Made by a program: the position numbers and the translations under genes
Assembly (NCBI RefSeq): GCF_050947875.1
Contig: NC_134568.1
Coordinates: 265,389,815-265,453,814, forward strand
From: Dermacentor variabilis
Lineage: Eukaryota; Arthropoda; Arachnida; Ixodida; Ixodidae
Length of the DNA stretch: 64,000 bases
Reading direction: 5' to 3'
The notes under the pieces: model-generated
The model's input: the letters and a program-made list of their open reading frames with translations, nothing else
Told to the model about the DNA's origin: nothing
Database searches by the model: none
Shown here: positions 1 to 10,470 of the stretch, piece after piece
Numbering within the stretch: the stretch's first letter is position 1
How the letters are laid out: each line of letters opens with the position of its first letter

Positions 1-947
1 ACCATGTGTGGGAGACTAAAACATTAGCAGAAAAGTTTCTTAATTAAGCGTTGCGACATGGAGTTTTATGCGACTTCCAGTGCCTACTTAAAAGACAGCT
101 CGGGGACATAATCACTTTTCAAGTAAGTTCGGATTACTGATTAGTACTTCACTTACTCAATTCTAACGTGACCTAGATTGCATCGTGCACCTGATTTTCC
201 CGACCGTAGTAAGAGAGAGGAAAGAATAATGGTAATATACTAGGACTTGGACTGTGCATCATTTGTCTCTATTGAAGGCTGTCTTGTCACAACGAACAGC
301 ACAGATCATCTCGTATGAAGTGTTATCTATGGCATTTGAAATACTATCACATTATTGAAATGCCTTGCTAACCATAGCAGCCTAAGAAATTCACAACACA
401 GGCACAAAGCTACCACAGCTTCTACAGCGGCAGCGACATGTGGATTGGATATTAGAAATTATTTATGCCAATACATTATTTATGCTAATACAGTTTTGTT
501 TTGTACTGGAACCTAATGCAGTTGTAATGTTTTTAGGAATTTTCAGAAAAAATGCACACGTTACAGTCGACATGACATGTTATGAACATGAAAGACTTTT
601 TTTAATGCCACTGTTAAATGCAAGAAGCACAATCTCAAGTGTATGGATAAATAAAGTAATCATCTCCTCATATTTAAAGGCAAAAACTACTTTTCTTTGC
701 CTAAACACAGAGATGACGATGCAACAGTGTGTGGTGGTTTGCCATTTTCACACTGCATCTTGGATTTTCATGTCATTTTGTGGTACTCGAAATGCACTGC
801 ATGCTTGCGTTTCATTGTCTCTGATTACACAACGGCCTGTATCAAATTGTTGATTTTCTTGAAAGCTGGCAGCAAGAATATGATTAAATCAATTTCTTGC
901 AGTTCTGCATACATCTGACATCATCATAAACCTCATTCGTTCGTCCT
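1..947. other. Unassigned AT-rich stretch
   Basis: No gene is supported here. An open frame of about 137 codons at 440-853 on the plus strand lacks recognisable domains, starts at a non-ATG codon and has the irregular composition of chance frames in AT-rich intron or intergenic DNA. No splice-flanked exon, SINE or terminal repeat was recognised. Confidence 0.5.
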
Positions 948-1655
948 AAACTAGAATATGGTATTACCTGCTGGTTCCCCCATACGCCTAGAAGCAATAC
1001 AGAGAAAAGCCATCAGATTCATTTATAATAGGTACAACCGTAATGATTCTCCGACAGAACTCCTTGATAAAGCTTGCCTCTAGACTATTTGCAAGTGTGC
1101 TAAATTCTTACGCCTCAAGTTTCTATTCCACCTCTTTAACGGGGGCTACAAATTAAACAGTGGTGCATATGTGTCTTTCACTGAACAGCGAAACACTAGA
1201 ACTAAATATCATAAAGATTTCATTGAATACAGGTTCCACACAGACACATTCAGGTATTCTTTCTTTCCCCAGACAATCAGAGACTGGAATTCATTGCCTA
1301 GTGATATTATAATTTGCTCACCTGAGGATTTCCTTTCTATGCTGGAAAAATATGTCTATGAGTACGCATCTTGATTTATCAGTATCGCCTACAGACACCT
1401 CATTTTGTCTCTAATTGGTTTTGATGTACTTTTTTGTTGTTTATCTTATGCTTCTGTATTTCTGTTCATAAACCTTTAAGGGCTGACTCAGAAAGGTCAC
1501 ACCCTTTTATTATATTGCTCAACTACGTCTTCTTGTAAACTACAAAATTAACAAGTGTATAAGTTTGTCATTCTTATTTTGATGCAATATATTTTTCCAT
1601 GTCCTGCAACAGCCTCCAAATGGAGGCTAGAAGTATGTATGAATTAAATAAATAT
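948..1655 (+). mobile_element. 5'-truncated non-LTR retrotransposon tail (CR1/L2/Jockey-like)
   Basis: Translation gives the C-terminal end of a LINE reverse transcriptase: a LEYG motif at 951, an IQRKAIRFIYNRY-type segment, then a closing FFPQTIRDWNSLPSD block near 1270-1310. That closing block is typical of CR1/L2/Daphne-like and Jockey-like ORF2 tails. The frame carries a stop at about 1081 and a frameshift upstream. After the stop at 1372 an AT-rich 3' UTR ends in an AAATAAATA-like tail near 1650. Everything upstream of the last RT portion is absent, as expected for 5'-truncated LINE insertions. Clade assignment is approximate. Confidence 0.7.
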
Positions 1656-1706
1656 GTTACGCAATTGATTTCTAATTTTGAGAAGAACTGAAGGCAATGT
1701 GCAATA

Positions 1707-2328
1707 CAGGGTGTTTCACGTAACTTGAGCCAAGCTTAAAAAATATGCTAATGCCACACAGCTGAACAGAACTAAGGTAATGTTGTTTGCTGTCGCTTGG
1801 AGATACTCAGATTATTTTTTGTATTCCATCTAATTAGATAATTAGACTTAATCAACTTCTCAATTATTATAGTTAGATGAAAAGTGATAATGTGAAAATT
1901 GTAGAGCAATATAAGGAACTCTCGATACAGCTTTCTGTTACTCAATACATGCTACATAAAAGTGTTTTTCCGAGCGGGAAAGAAGCCTGCAAACATACTC
2001 GAAATTGCTATGCAATTGGCCATTCGAGGCACTTCGCATGTATTCGCGGGCTTCTTTCATGCTTGGAAAAACACCTTTACGTAGCACGTATTGAGCAACA
2101 GAAAGCTGTATCGGGAGTTCCTTATGTTGCTCTACAATTTTCTCATGGACACCTTTTATCTAATTATAATGTTTGAGAAGTTGATTAATTAATTAAGGCT
2201 AATTATATAATTAGGTGGAATGAAAAAAACAGTGTATCTCCAAGCGAGGGCAAATAACATTACCTTTGTTCTGTCCAGCTACATGGCATTTGCACATTTT
2301 TAAGCTCTGGCTAATGTGGGACACCCTG
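1707..2328. mobile_element. Foldback MITE, copy 1 (TA target, mariner-like)
   Basis: The element begins CAGGGTGTTTC and ends GACACCCTG. It is flanked on both sides by TA, the target duplicated by Tc1/mariner-type elements. Its two halves are inverted copies of each other: the AGATACTCAGATTATTTTTT, AATTAGATAATTAGAC and CTTTCTG..CTCAATAC blocks of the left arm recur reversed in the right arm, so almost the whole 622 bp can fold into one hairpin. An open frame at 1877-2176 lies inside the arms and is an accident of the repeat. A second copy lies at 51078-51704. Confidence 0.75.
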
Positions 2329-2978
2329 TATAATGTACAAGGGGTCTCTGGAGCACAATTCCACCATGACTTTGTGACACGTTTTCGTCGGTTGTCTGTT
2401 CTTCACAGAGGTCCTGCTATGAATATTTTTCTTTCCAACATGGTCTACTATAAGCTCAGGTAATTTTAGTGCTGGTTCTTCTTCTGAGTTTAGCAAGTTG
2501 TTAGTGCCAAATCTGGAAGTAGTGGCCATCATGTTAACAAACATAAAAGAAGTAGTGTTGTGACATATAGTGGGTGGAGCATTGGGGGGCAATGGCCTGC
2601 CCCTCCATAGCTCCTGACATGTATTGTGTGGAAGAAGGAGCAGGAACAGCGTGGAGGAATCGAAAGCTTATGTTTGACTGCCAATAACTCTGCCATACAC
2701 AACAAATTCAAATACTTCCTGCTGGAGGATGTTCATGAAATGATGCGCTTTAATATAAAATACGTTCTAGAACTTTGTTTAAGAGTTTAGCAGGGCCGCT
2801 TTGATTTTTGAAGCATCTCCTTAGCTGATATGATCCTCGAAACATTGAACTCGATCAATCAAAGGTGAATTTCGCTACCAAAAATATGCTGCGACTGGCA
2901 GTTTGTTGCACACATTGCAGAAGATAAGTATGCAGCATGGTAGCCTTGGCTTCCAATGCCGTTTGTAAAAGTGATTAC
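2329..2978. other. Unassigned stretch between MITE and exon
   Basis: A minus-strand open frame of 93 codons (2311-2592) runs into the MITE end and has no recognisable domain. I see no splice-flanked exon or repeat boundary in the rest. It is probably intron or intergenic sequence downstream of the minus-strand exon at 2979. Confidence 0.4.
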
Positions 2979-3145
2979 CTCGGACTTCAGCTGCTCATTT
3001 TCACCTTTTTCCTTTTCTGCTGCCTTCTTGGCAAGTACCAGCTCTGACTCAACATCAAAGAGCTCCCTCTTTAAATTATCTGCTTCGTCTCTAGAACTGT
3101 TCAACTTCTTTTCAACTTGGTTGTTGACTTGGTCACGGATCTCAA
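2979..3145 (-). CDS. Internal exon: coiled-coil segment following a hydrophobic segment
   Basis: On the minus strand a polypyrimidine-containing acceptor (TTTTTATCATCACAAG) precedes the exon and a donor GAG|GTAATC follows it. The 167-nt exon starts with two bases that complete a codon begun in the previous exon, then has 55 open codons and ends in phase 0. The peptide is strongly charged with heptad-like Leu/Val spacing (NLKRELFDVESEL, then KKAAEKEKGENEQLKSE), so a coiled coil is expected. The phase fits the exon at 3242-3326, which ends with one base. Hydrophobic-then-coil order recalls the BAP31 type of ER membrane protein, but no identity can be claimed. Later exons would lie below 2979 or outside the window. 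Confidence 0.68.
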
Positions 3146-3241
3146 CTTGTGATGATAAAAAGTAGAAATTTTAAGTCATTATAGTAATAACTATGCCAAC
3201 ATCTTTTTTTTTCACATTGAATAGATTATTCTATAATTCAC

Positions 3242-3326
3242 CTGTAAAAGACTGTGCAATTCTGCCTCTCCACATTAGCAATGTGATGAAGCGGACATAA
3301 TTTGCATGGCTAATTGCAACTGCATA
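3242..3326 (-). CDS. Internal exon: hydrophobic segment
   Basis: A textbook acceptor (a run of T-rich sequence ending GCTGTTCTTCAG) and a donor TTTTACAG|GTGAAT bound an 85-nt exon read in phase 0. It encodes 28 residues with an aliphatic/aromatic stretch (YAVAISHANYVRFITLLMW) and then basic residues, which suggests the end of a membrane segment. It leaves one base at the 3' end, matching the two-base start of the next exon at 2979-3145 only 96 bp away. It also takes over in phase 0 from 4041-4197. The agreement of phase at two junctions is the main reason to treat these three as one gene. Confidence 0.68.
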
Positions 3327-4040
3327 CTGAAGAACAGCACAAACAAACAAAAAGAATGACTGAAAGAAACAAAATTGGACAGTACCAACTAGCTCTACCG
3401 TCAACTTTTTCATTTACTTAGTCACATGTGGCAATTACAGAATTGCAGACAGTGTTAAAATCATAGCCACTTAGCGGAAATTGAGATTAGCACCAGCTTT
3501 AAAATGTCAGTCTTGAAATACACATGAACGAGATTTTTTAGGAAATTAAAGAGTGAAATGCCAAAGCCTTTCATAGTATATACTTGGGAAAGGATTTCTA
3601 AAAAACAAGTACATGTGTAAGCATATTTGCTAAATAATTATGACCGCATTAAAGCATTGCACAAATTCTACACAAGCCCTTAAGTAAATAAAAAAGAAAT
3701 ACTTAGTGAAATGACTAGTGACACTGGCAAAATTTCAAAAATTTGTTAGATGTATAAAGAATGAAAGTGCTGCAATGATTCATTCTTCACTACTCATACA
3801 CTCAACTTTGGTGGACAGTAAATGCGTACTCATCGCAGCCTGCTCATTAAATAACAAAAATTGGCTAATCAACACCTTAATCACTGGTTTTAAGACAGAT
3901 GTAATCGCAGTATTGCAAGAGGGTACCATGTGAGGCTAAAGAAATTTCACAATTTTAAGGATGCCATCCGTTGCGATATTCGTTGACAAAAACTTCACCT
4001 TTTTCTGCTCCAATTATAACATAGGGTGCACAACAATTAC
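3327..4040. other. Intron between two minus-strand exons
   Basis: AT-rich sequence without a supported ORF, repeat boundary or RNA gene. It is read as the intron joining the exons 4041-4197 and 3242-3326. The plus-strand open frames here are short and look accidental. Confidence 0.45.
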
Positions 4041-4197
4041 CAGAAGCGCAGTCCATGCAGTGTTTCCCACCACATTTAGTTTCTTTAGGTCAATGAGTTC
4101 ATTGCCTGTGAGAATGTCTGTTGCTTGCAGCACAAGTGCATAATGATGGATTGGATGCCTCAGCAGGCTGTCAGAGCTGCTTTGTGTCATGACAGCT
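4041..4197 (-). CDS. Internal exon of unknown protein
   Basis: The acceptor CTCCCCACATTATGCTCAG and donor CTTCTG|GTAATT bound 157 nt: one base completing an upstream codon, then 52 codons ending in phase 0. The peptide has a serine-rich start (TQSSSDSLLRHP), a central LVLQATDILTGNELIDLKKL segment and a final NVVGNTAWTALL segment. It joins in phase to the exon at 3242-3326, where the hydrophobic character continues. I do not recognise the family. If the donor is not used the frame runs five codons further to a stop, so a terminal exon is the alternative reading, though less likely. Confidence 0.6.
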
Positions 4198-5621
4198 CTG
4201 AGCATAATGTGGGGAGAACATCTGTCACTCTTTAACCCCGTATTGCATACAAAAAAAAATTGCCAGAAGCTCTTTTATGCCAGAAATGCCCAAACACCTG
4301 TTTTTTAAGGTGCATGGTTGTGATTTTATGAGTGGAAAGTGTCACATATCACATATGATACACCATGCCAGTTAAGGGTATACTTTACAACCATATAGAA
4401 AGATGTTTTAATTGGAGGAAACCTGTAAAAAATATCACAACCATTGAAAAAACTTTAAAGCTTGCTGTAAAAAGTAAAGTAGATTTCTTGCAGCACATCT
4501 TATTACAAGTTTATAAAAGATATGATGACGGCGTCCTTGACTGACTACCATATTTACTTGTGTAAGGCTCATCTTTTTGTAAAACTGAGTGTGAAAATTT
4601 GAAAAAAAGAAAAATTCACACAGCTTCACGTGCCTGCCAGAGTACTGATAAATTTCTGCAAGCTCCTACTAAATCACACAAGTTGTCCTACCACTATCAT
4701 CACTGTATCTCGCACTCAACACCAAACCTCAACTTTGTTCACAGACTCCGCTTCAACTGACGGCCACGTGTGTGAAACGGAATTTGGGTGTGTGGTCGAT
4801 CAGCCGGCAACTTCCACGACCACCGCACACCAAGTTTGTGTGTGCACTTAGCAGACTTTTACATAATGAATTACCTGTAATTAATTACTAGTATTTAATT
4901 ATTTTGTAGCTTTTTAATCGTTTGATTCCTTTTTTATTTGGTAACATGTACTGGCTTGCTGTAAATTACTTTTTTCAGTAACCAATTACATGCAACTAGT
5001 TACTTTATTGACGAGACCAGCTATAAAATGTGATGCAGCTTTGAGCACTTGAATTTTAGCAGGAACTACAGCAGAATGGCCATGGTCATGCCATGCAGCA
5101 GCCTCGCGTACTGCGCATATTCAGATAGGCGAACCCGGCTGCTAAGTATTTGTTTCCACATATTAACACTCCATCAGATATGGCTGATGAAATGAACCAG
5201 CAGCGCTATGGCTCGACGGCGACGGCCGCTTCAATGTTGATACAATGAAGGACGACTTCTCTAACTTTTCATTGGCCCTACTGGGAGCGCCTTCTCCAAG
5301 CACCATAACATTGAAGCACTGTGCGAGCACAGGTAATGACTGAATGACCACAATATTGTGCACAAGGTGTTTGATTGTTACCACAATACCCTTCCCTCCA
5401 GCATGCACACCAAGTGTTGCTTCTGATGTTCTCACTAGAAATTGAGGGACGATGACCAATGAAAGTTTTCAAGAGCAATTGTTACTGAAGATAAACAGTG
5501 TGTAAACGGTTGCAGAGGATGCACTGAAAGAGCCAGACCAGCTCACTCTACATTTACTGTAATTGAGCGGTGTTCATAAATGTTGAGAGGAAAGTGATGT
5601 AAAAGTAATCAAGTAATCAAA
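4198..5621. other. No supported gene; AATTAC-rich DNA-transposon-like stretch
   Basis: Between about 4860 and 5010 the sequence is rich in GTAATTA/AATTAC motifs, and similar motifs (AGTAATTGATTAC) resume after the LINE at about 9800-9860. The LINE may therefore have inserted into an AATTAC-rich DNA transposon. A 98-codon minus-strand frame at 5163-5459 inside the same stretch has no motif I recognise. No terminal inverted repeat pair was located with certainty. Confidence 0.3.
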
Positions 5622-6030
5622 AGTGACGTCGCATCATAGGCTTCCACCAGCGGGCATAAGAAGCAGCAGCCTGGCGTTCGGAATCAGTGGGCTCAGCAGC
5701 AGCACATCGGACACAATGGTCAACCCATTCTGCTTTGTCGTGCAGGTTCTAGCTTCCTTGCTACAAACGCAAGCACCGCGTACCTGCGCAGAAGGAATTG
5801 CCATGCAGCGCCTGGTCATCGACGTATCTGCACGAGACATTGATTGCCCCGTAGACAACATCTTCCAGCCACTCATTGTGGCTACTACGCCTGCGCCGGC
5901 ATCAGTGACGTCGCATCATAGGCTTCCACCAGTGGGTATAAGAAGCAGCAGCCTGGCGTTCGGAATCAGTGGGCTCGGCAGCAGCACATCGGGCACAATG
6001 GTCAACCCATTCTGCTTTGCCGTGCAGGTT
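5622..6030 (+). repeat. Tandem 5' monomers of the LINE (282-bp period, in frame)
   Basis: A block starting TGACGTCGCATCATAGGC at 5624 recurs at 5906. About 127 bp match closely (5622-5748 and 5904-6030), and the first unit carries about 155 bp of extra sequence before the second begins. The 282-bp period is divisible by three, so the ORF1 frame stays open through both. TGACGTCG contains a CRE/ATF-like TGACGTC core in each unit. The layout recalls 5' promoter monomers known in some L1 families, but promoter activity here is inference. Confidence 0.6.
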
Positions 6031-6876
6031 AGTGCATACTTACATGCCAAATGTTATTGCAGTGATGACCGTTTCCTACTGCTGCTGCCTTGCCCACTTA
6101 GTATAAGAAATTTACTTTTGGATGTGTGTTCATTTAGGAAGAGCCTTCTGAACTGTGGCGACGTCGAGTCAAATCCAGGTCCTACTGATAAGGAAATGTT
6201 GGAGATGATTCTTTCGGGCCAGAGTAATATGACAGCTTCCATCAACAACATTTTGGCAAATCAAGGAAAGATTGAAGCAGATATTGCAGGACTGAACGAA
6301 AAGATGAAGTTGTTAGAGGTTCAGATGGCGTCCTTAAATGTACTAAAAGAGCGAATTTGCGAGTTAAAATCAGCAACGACTGAGCTGGAAGATAAAGTGA
6401 CATACCTGCAAGACAAGGTTGATGAACTAGAAAACAGGAGCCGGAGGAATAACTTGATTATTTTCGGGATAAAAGAAGAGAGCGATGAAACTGCTGAATC
6501 TCTTATCACGAGGGTGAACGAGACGGTGTTCCAAGAAAAACTAGATGTTACTGTTAAAGGCATAGAGAGATGCCACAGGCTTGGAAGAAAGAGCAAAAAT
6601 GGTTGCCCAGTAATCATTAAGTTTTTAGACTACCGCGAAAAAAGTTCCGTCCTAAAAGCTTGCTATAAGCTCAAGGGAACAAAATTTTCGATCACGGAAG
6701 ACTTTTCTTTCGCCGTTCGAAATATTAGAAAGAAGTTATGGGAAAGCTCAGCGGAAGAGAGATCGAACAGAGCTAAGGTCAAGCTTTTTTTTAACAAGCT
6801 GTGTGTAGATGGTATGACGTTTGCTTGGGACTCAGCGAACAATGCTCGCTACAAAATTTCTGAAAGAAAGAAATGA
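5998..6876 (+). CDS. LINE ORF1 protein with N-terminal 2A sequence
   Basis: The open frame extends upstream to 5623, but the ATG at 5998 in the second 5' repeat is a plausible start (292 residues). Order: a short leader with a hydrophobic run (FLLLLPCPLSIRNLLLDV), the 2A motif ending at 6183, a long coiled coil (about 6190-6450), the conserved NRSRRNNLIIFGI motif that opens the RRM-like domain of L1-type ORF1 proteins (about 6435-6660), and a basic C-terminal domain to the TGA at 6874. Such proteins bind element RNA as a nucleic-acid chaperone. The frame is intact, unlike ORF2. ORF2 follows in the same frame after a single TGA. Start-site choice is uncertain because the 5' repeats are also open. 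Confidence 0.75.
   Translation: MVNPFCFAVQVSAYLHAKCYCSDDRFLLLLPCPLSIRNLLLDVCSFRKSLLNCGDVESNPGPTDKEMLEMILSGQSNMTASINNILANQGKIEADIAGLNEKMKLLEVQMASLNVLKERICELKSATTELEDKVTYLQDKVDELENRSRRNNLIIFGIKEESDETAESLITRVNETVFQEKLDVTVKGIERCHRLGRKSKNGCPVIIKFLDYREKSSVLKACYKLKGTKFSITEDFSFAVRNIRKKLWESSAEERSNRAKVKLFFNKLCVDGMTFAWDSANNARYKISERKK
6145..6183 (+). other. 2A ribosome-skipping motif in ORF1
   Basis: Codons 6145-6183 read LLNCGDVESNPGP, a full match to the class 1 2A consensus (DxExNPGP with upstream hydrophobic residues). In such sequences the ribosome omits the Gly-Pro bond and releases the upstream peptide. Here skipping would detach the N-terminal leader from the coiled-coil/RNA-binding part. 2A sequences are known in some APE-type non-LTR elements, where they also sit near the N terminus of an ORF. 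Activity in this copy is inference. Confidence 0.85.
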
Positions 6877-9643
6877 CCACAAAAGGAAGATAGGAGGACA
6901 TTAACAATAATTAGTATTAATTGTCGTAGCGTTGTGAACAAAGTCTCCCAGCTGGAAGGTATGCTGTTAACGCATAATCCGGACATAGTTGTGCTAACAG
7001 AGACATGGTTAGATGAAGAAATATTTGATTCCGAGTTTGTGCCAAGAAACTATAAAGTCTTTCGGAAAGACTGCGACAGAAGAGGTGGCGGAGTGGCTAT
7101 ACTGTTCAAAAGCACATTTCAGATTTTAAAACTGCCTGATGTTGCTACAGTTGAAGCTGTCTTTTGTAAGGTATATGCTAACAATTTCCGATACATCCTC
7201 GGTGCTATCCATAGGCCTCTCGGTTCCTCTGTCGCTGTCTTAGATGAAGTTAAGAAATATCTTTATTGCTACATGAAACCAGACGATAAGTTAATTTTAG
7301 CTGGAGATTTTAACTTACCATATATAAACTGGGCTACTTTTTCTGTTCAATCTTCGCACGCTGTAGGAGATGCTCTGCTTGATATCATGTTTCATTTCGA
7401 TCTATTACAAATTGTGAAGAACCCTACTAGAATCCAACAAGATTCTTCATCAATATTGGATTTATTCTTGGTACTAGGCAATATCAAAGAAAAACTTTCA
7501 TGTAATGTAGTGGCCGGTATTTCTGATCATCAAGCCGTAATCTTGGTAATAGAAGACATATTATTCGACCGAAAGGGTGATACTCGACACTTTCCGAATT
7601 TTTCCCGTGCTGACAATGAATCGATTATTGATATTTTAGATCTTCATTATTATAATTTTCTGCACAGCACTTGTAGCGTGGATGACCTGTGGCTTGTTTT
7701 CAAAAACATTGTTCGTGACTGCATTCAGCGTTTTGTACCAGTGATATGCAAGAAGTCAGATAATGACAATCCCTGGATTACGCGAGAAACTTTGCCATTG
7801 CAGCGCAGGCTAAAGCGATTAAAGAAAAGAATAAAAAAATCAAGCTCAGCCTTTTTAGAGGCAAAAATTCATGAAGTTTCAGAGAAATTAAAACAGTGCA
7901 TTCTGAAAGATAAAGAAAAATACTACAATAAGCAACTTCCGGCTTTTATAAAAACTGCACCTGAAAAGTTTTGGCGGTCAATTGCACCAGTTTCTCGTTC
8001 TACCGATGCATTTATTATAAATGGACAACACGTAAGTGACAATGTCCAGGTTTTCCAGGTCCATTTAATAACACCTTTAAGAAAGTTTTCCCGAAAGATG
8101 ACGGGCATCTCCCACCCTTTAGCATGTCCCTTCCTTCCATGCCTGATGTTATAATTTCTGAAGAGGGTGTTTTTAATCTATTGTTAAAACTGGATATTAA
8201 GAAATCACCTGGACCAGATGATATTCCGAATGCCTTCCTTAAACAGTATGCAGAGTGGTGTTCAAAGTATTTGTGTGTCCTATTCACTCGATCATTGAAA
8301 GAAGGTGTTCTACCGTGTGATTGGAAAACTGCTAGAATGAAGCCTTTGCATAAAAGTGGAGAGAAGACGTGTATTGAAAATTATCGCCCTCTTTCATTAA
8401 CTTCGACAACGTGCAAATTATTGGAACACATCATTCATAAGCATCTAACTAATTTCCTCGACGAGCATAATGTACTGGCAGCTGTTCAACACGGGTTCTG
8501 ATGAGGGTATTCCACATGCACTCAGCTGGTCGAAACAATCCATGATTTTGCGACAGCAATCAACGAAGGAAAACAAACTGATGTTATATTTATGGACTTT
8601 CGAAAAGCTTTCGATAAGGTTTCGCACAAGAAACTACTTCATAAACTCAGTTTTATTATAAATAATAAACAGATATTAACATGGATACAATCGTACCTAT
8701 CTGATCGTCGTCAGTTTGTTGAACTGAATAAAACTTGCTCCAATTACGTTCCTGTCGATTCTGGTGTTCCCCAGGGATCCGTCCTCGGCCCCCTACTGTT
8801 TTTAATGTTCATTAATGATATTGTTAAAAACCTGTCAGTACGTGTCAAGTTATATTCGGACGACTGCGTGCTGTATGAGAAAATAAGTTCGACTGATGAT
8901 CAAATTAGGCTGAATAATGATTTTGCAAAAATAGTTTCTTGGTGTGAGAGGTGGCAAATGTCAATTAGCTTTGAAAAAACCGTATTTATGAGAATAACAG
9001 TTAAAAAGATCCCTCTTCTATATTACTACACTGCTAATAATAATTTTCTTCATGAAGTCACAGAATATAAGTATCTAGGTCTAGGGATCTCTGATAACCT
9101 TTCTTGGACCAGGCATGTTGACTATGTTTCAGCAAACGCTCTCCGAAAGCTTTTTTTTTTTTACGACGCTCGCTTAAGCTAGCAACCCCTGGTACACGCC
9201 TCCTTGCCTACAACACTATTATTAGACCAATCTTAGAATATGGAGTAATTTCTGGGACCCTTTTACAAAGGTAAACATAAATAAACTTGAAAGAATCCAA
9301 AAGAAAGCAGTAAAAAAAAACTTACGGGCGAGCATCAGTCAGTGACCTCGTCAAAAAAAGCGGTTTACCCTCTATTCCTAACAGAAATCACATATGTTGC
9401 TTAAAGTTTTTCTATCAATTAATTAATAATAATTTCAAAGTTGACACCTCCTATATCCTTACCTATTCCTCGGGGTACCAAACTAGAAATCACCATTCTC
9501 TTTCTATAACACCATTAAATCCGCAAGTTAATTGTTTTAAATATTCCTTTTTTCCAAGGACCATCACTGATTGGAATAACCTCACGGATGATGTTGTCAG
9601 ACAGACATCATTACATTCATTTCAAGAGCATTTGAATTGATTG
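6877..9643 (+). pseudogene. LINE ORF2 (endonuclease + reverse transcriptase), decayed
   Basis: The endonuclease runs from ISINCRS at about 6913 through VVLTETWLDEE (6984), AGDFNLPYINW (7300-7332) and SDHQ (7525-7536). The RT has NYRPLSLTS (8379-8405), MDFRKAFD (8592-8615), SGVPQGSVLGPLLF (8760-8801) and the catalytic box as YSDD (about 8854), an accepted variant of YADD. The C-terminal FFPRTITDWNNL-like block is near 9550-9585. Breaks: a one-base loss near 8062, two adjacent TGA codons at 8499-8504 where family members have Arg-Arg, a length change in the T-run at 9151-9163 and a lost base near 9247. The copy cannot make a working ORF2 product. Confidence 0.85.
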
Positions 9644-9999
9644 TTGTTAATTGACCTTGTCGCTGTATTCTCTTGTTGAATTTCTGTGCAATTTTGTTTT
9701 CTTTGTGTCTGTAATTCTGTATCTTAACACAATGTTTCCCACCTGCTATGATCTTGTGTACAAGATCGCAGTATTCATAAATAAAATAAAAAAATAAAAA
9801 ATTACATTTAATAATTGTTTAATTACTTTCGTGGAACAGTAATTGATTACTCTATGAAATGAATCATGTTTATGAAGGAATATCATAAGAAGCCAACAAA
9901 CACTGACACCAAGGACAACATAGGGGAAATTACTTGTGCTTGGATGAGAATAAAGAAACGATAAATTAATGGAAATTAAAGTGGATGAAAAAACAACTT

Positions 10000-10073
10000 G
10001 CCACAGAGGTGGGAACCGAACCCACATCCTTCGCATTTCGCGTGCGATGCTCTACCAATTGAGCTACAGTGGC
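10000..10073 (-). tRNA. tRNA-like sequence, unit 2 (likely not functional)
   Basis: It has a D-arm (GCTCAATTGGTAGAGC), an anticodon stem TCGCA/TGCGA, a T-arm (GTGGGTTCGGTTCCCAC) and a 6-of-7 acceptor pairing if two extra bases after the T-arm are bulged. The anticodon loop is CGCGAAA, giving CGA with G instead of U at position 33. That argues for a tRNA-derived repeat rather than a working tRNA. Confidence 0.4.
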
Positions 10074-10470
10074 GGCGTTTCGCCATCCACTTTCTTGGGT
10101 ATTTATGTGCCCTAGTAGAACCCTGGGAGTGTTAGCCAGCGCCACCACTCACAGGCCTTGGCGGCGGACGTGGAACGTCCTTTTTGCCACAGGCGTCACG
10201 AGAATGTGATCTTTTTGGGTGAAGGCAACTGGTCAATAAACCGACATATGCTACCTGACGGCATCAATGTAGCCGGATTCGAGACCCCCGTAATGTAATA
10301 AACGAGAAGAAAGGGGGTTAACTGAGGGGCCCAATTTTTATTAGTCATATCATAAGAAGCCAACAAACACTGACACCAAGGACAACATAGGGGAAATTAC
10401 TGGTGCTTAATGAATGAGAATAAAGAAACGATAAATTAATGGAAATTAAAGTGGATGAAAAAAACAACTT

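Larger units (their letters stand above)
5622..9790 (+). mobile_element. Near full-length two-ORF APE-type non-LTR retrotransposon (CR1/L2-like) with a 2A motif
   Basis: The element has a repeated 5' region (5622-6030), an ORF1 with 2A motif, coiled coil and L1-ORF1p-like RNA-binding fold, then an ORF2 with apurinic endonuclease, reverse transcriptase and the C-terminal block common in CR1/L2/Daphne elements. It ends with an A-rich repeat (ATAAAATAAAAAAATAAAAAA) near 9780-9800. The GDFNLPYIN endonuclease motif and the later CR1-like tail support the group. It is decayed: ORF2 carries adjacent stops and several indels. The 5' repeats suggest that the 5' end is close to complete. The flanks on both sides carry AATTAC motifs, so the host site may be an older DNA transposon. 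Confidence 0.85.

Noticed and set aside
1877..2176. 99-codon ORF
   Set aside because: It lies across the two inverted arms of a foldback MITE and has no domain.
5163..5478. 98-codon minus-strand frame read as a DNA-transposon transposase fragment
   Set aside because: No conserved motif could be placed; only neighbouring AATTAC motifs hint at a DNA transposon.
5622..5997. Treating the whole 417-codon frame from 5623 as ORF1 protein
   Set aside because: The first part is a repeated 5' segment without protein features; the ATG in the second repeat is a simpler start.
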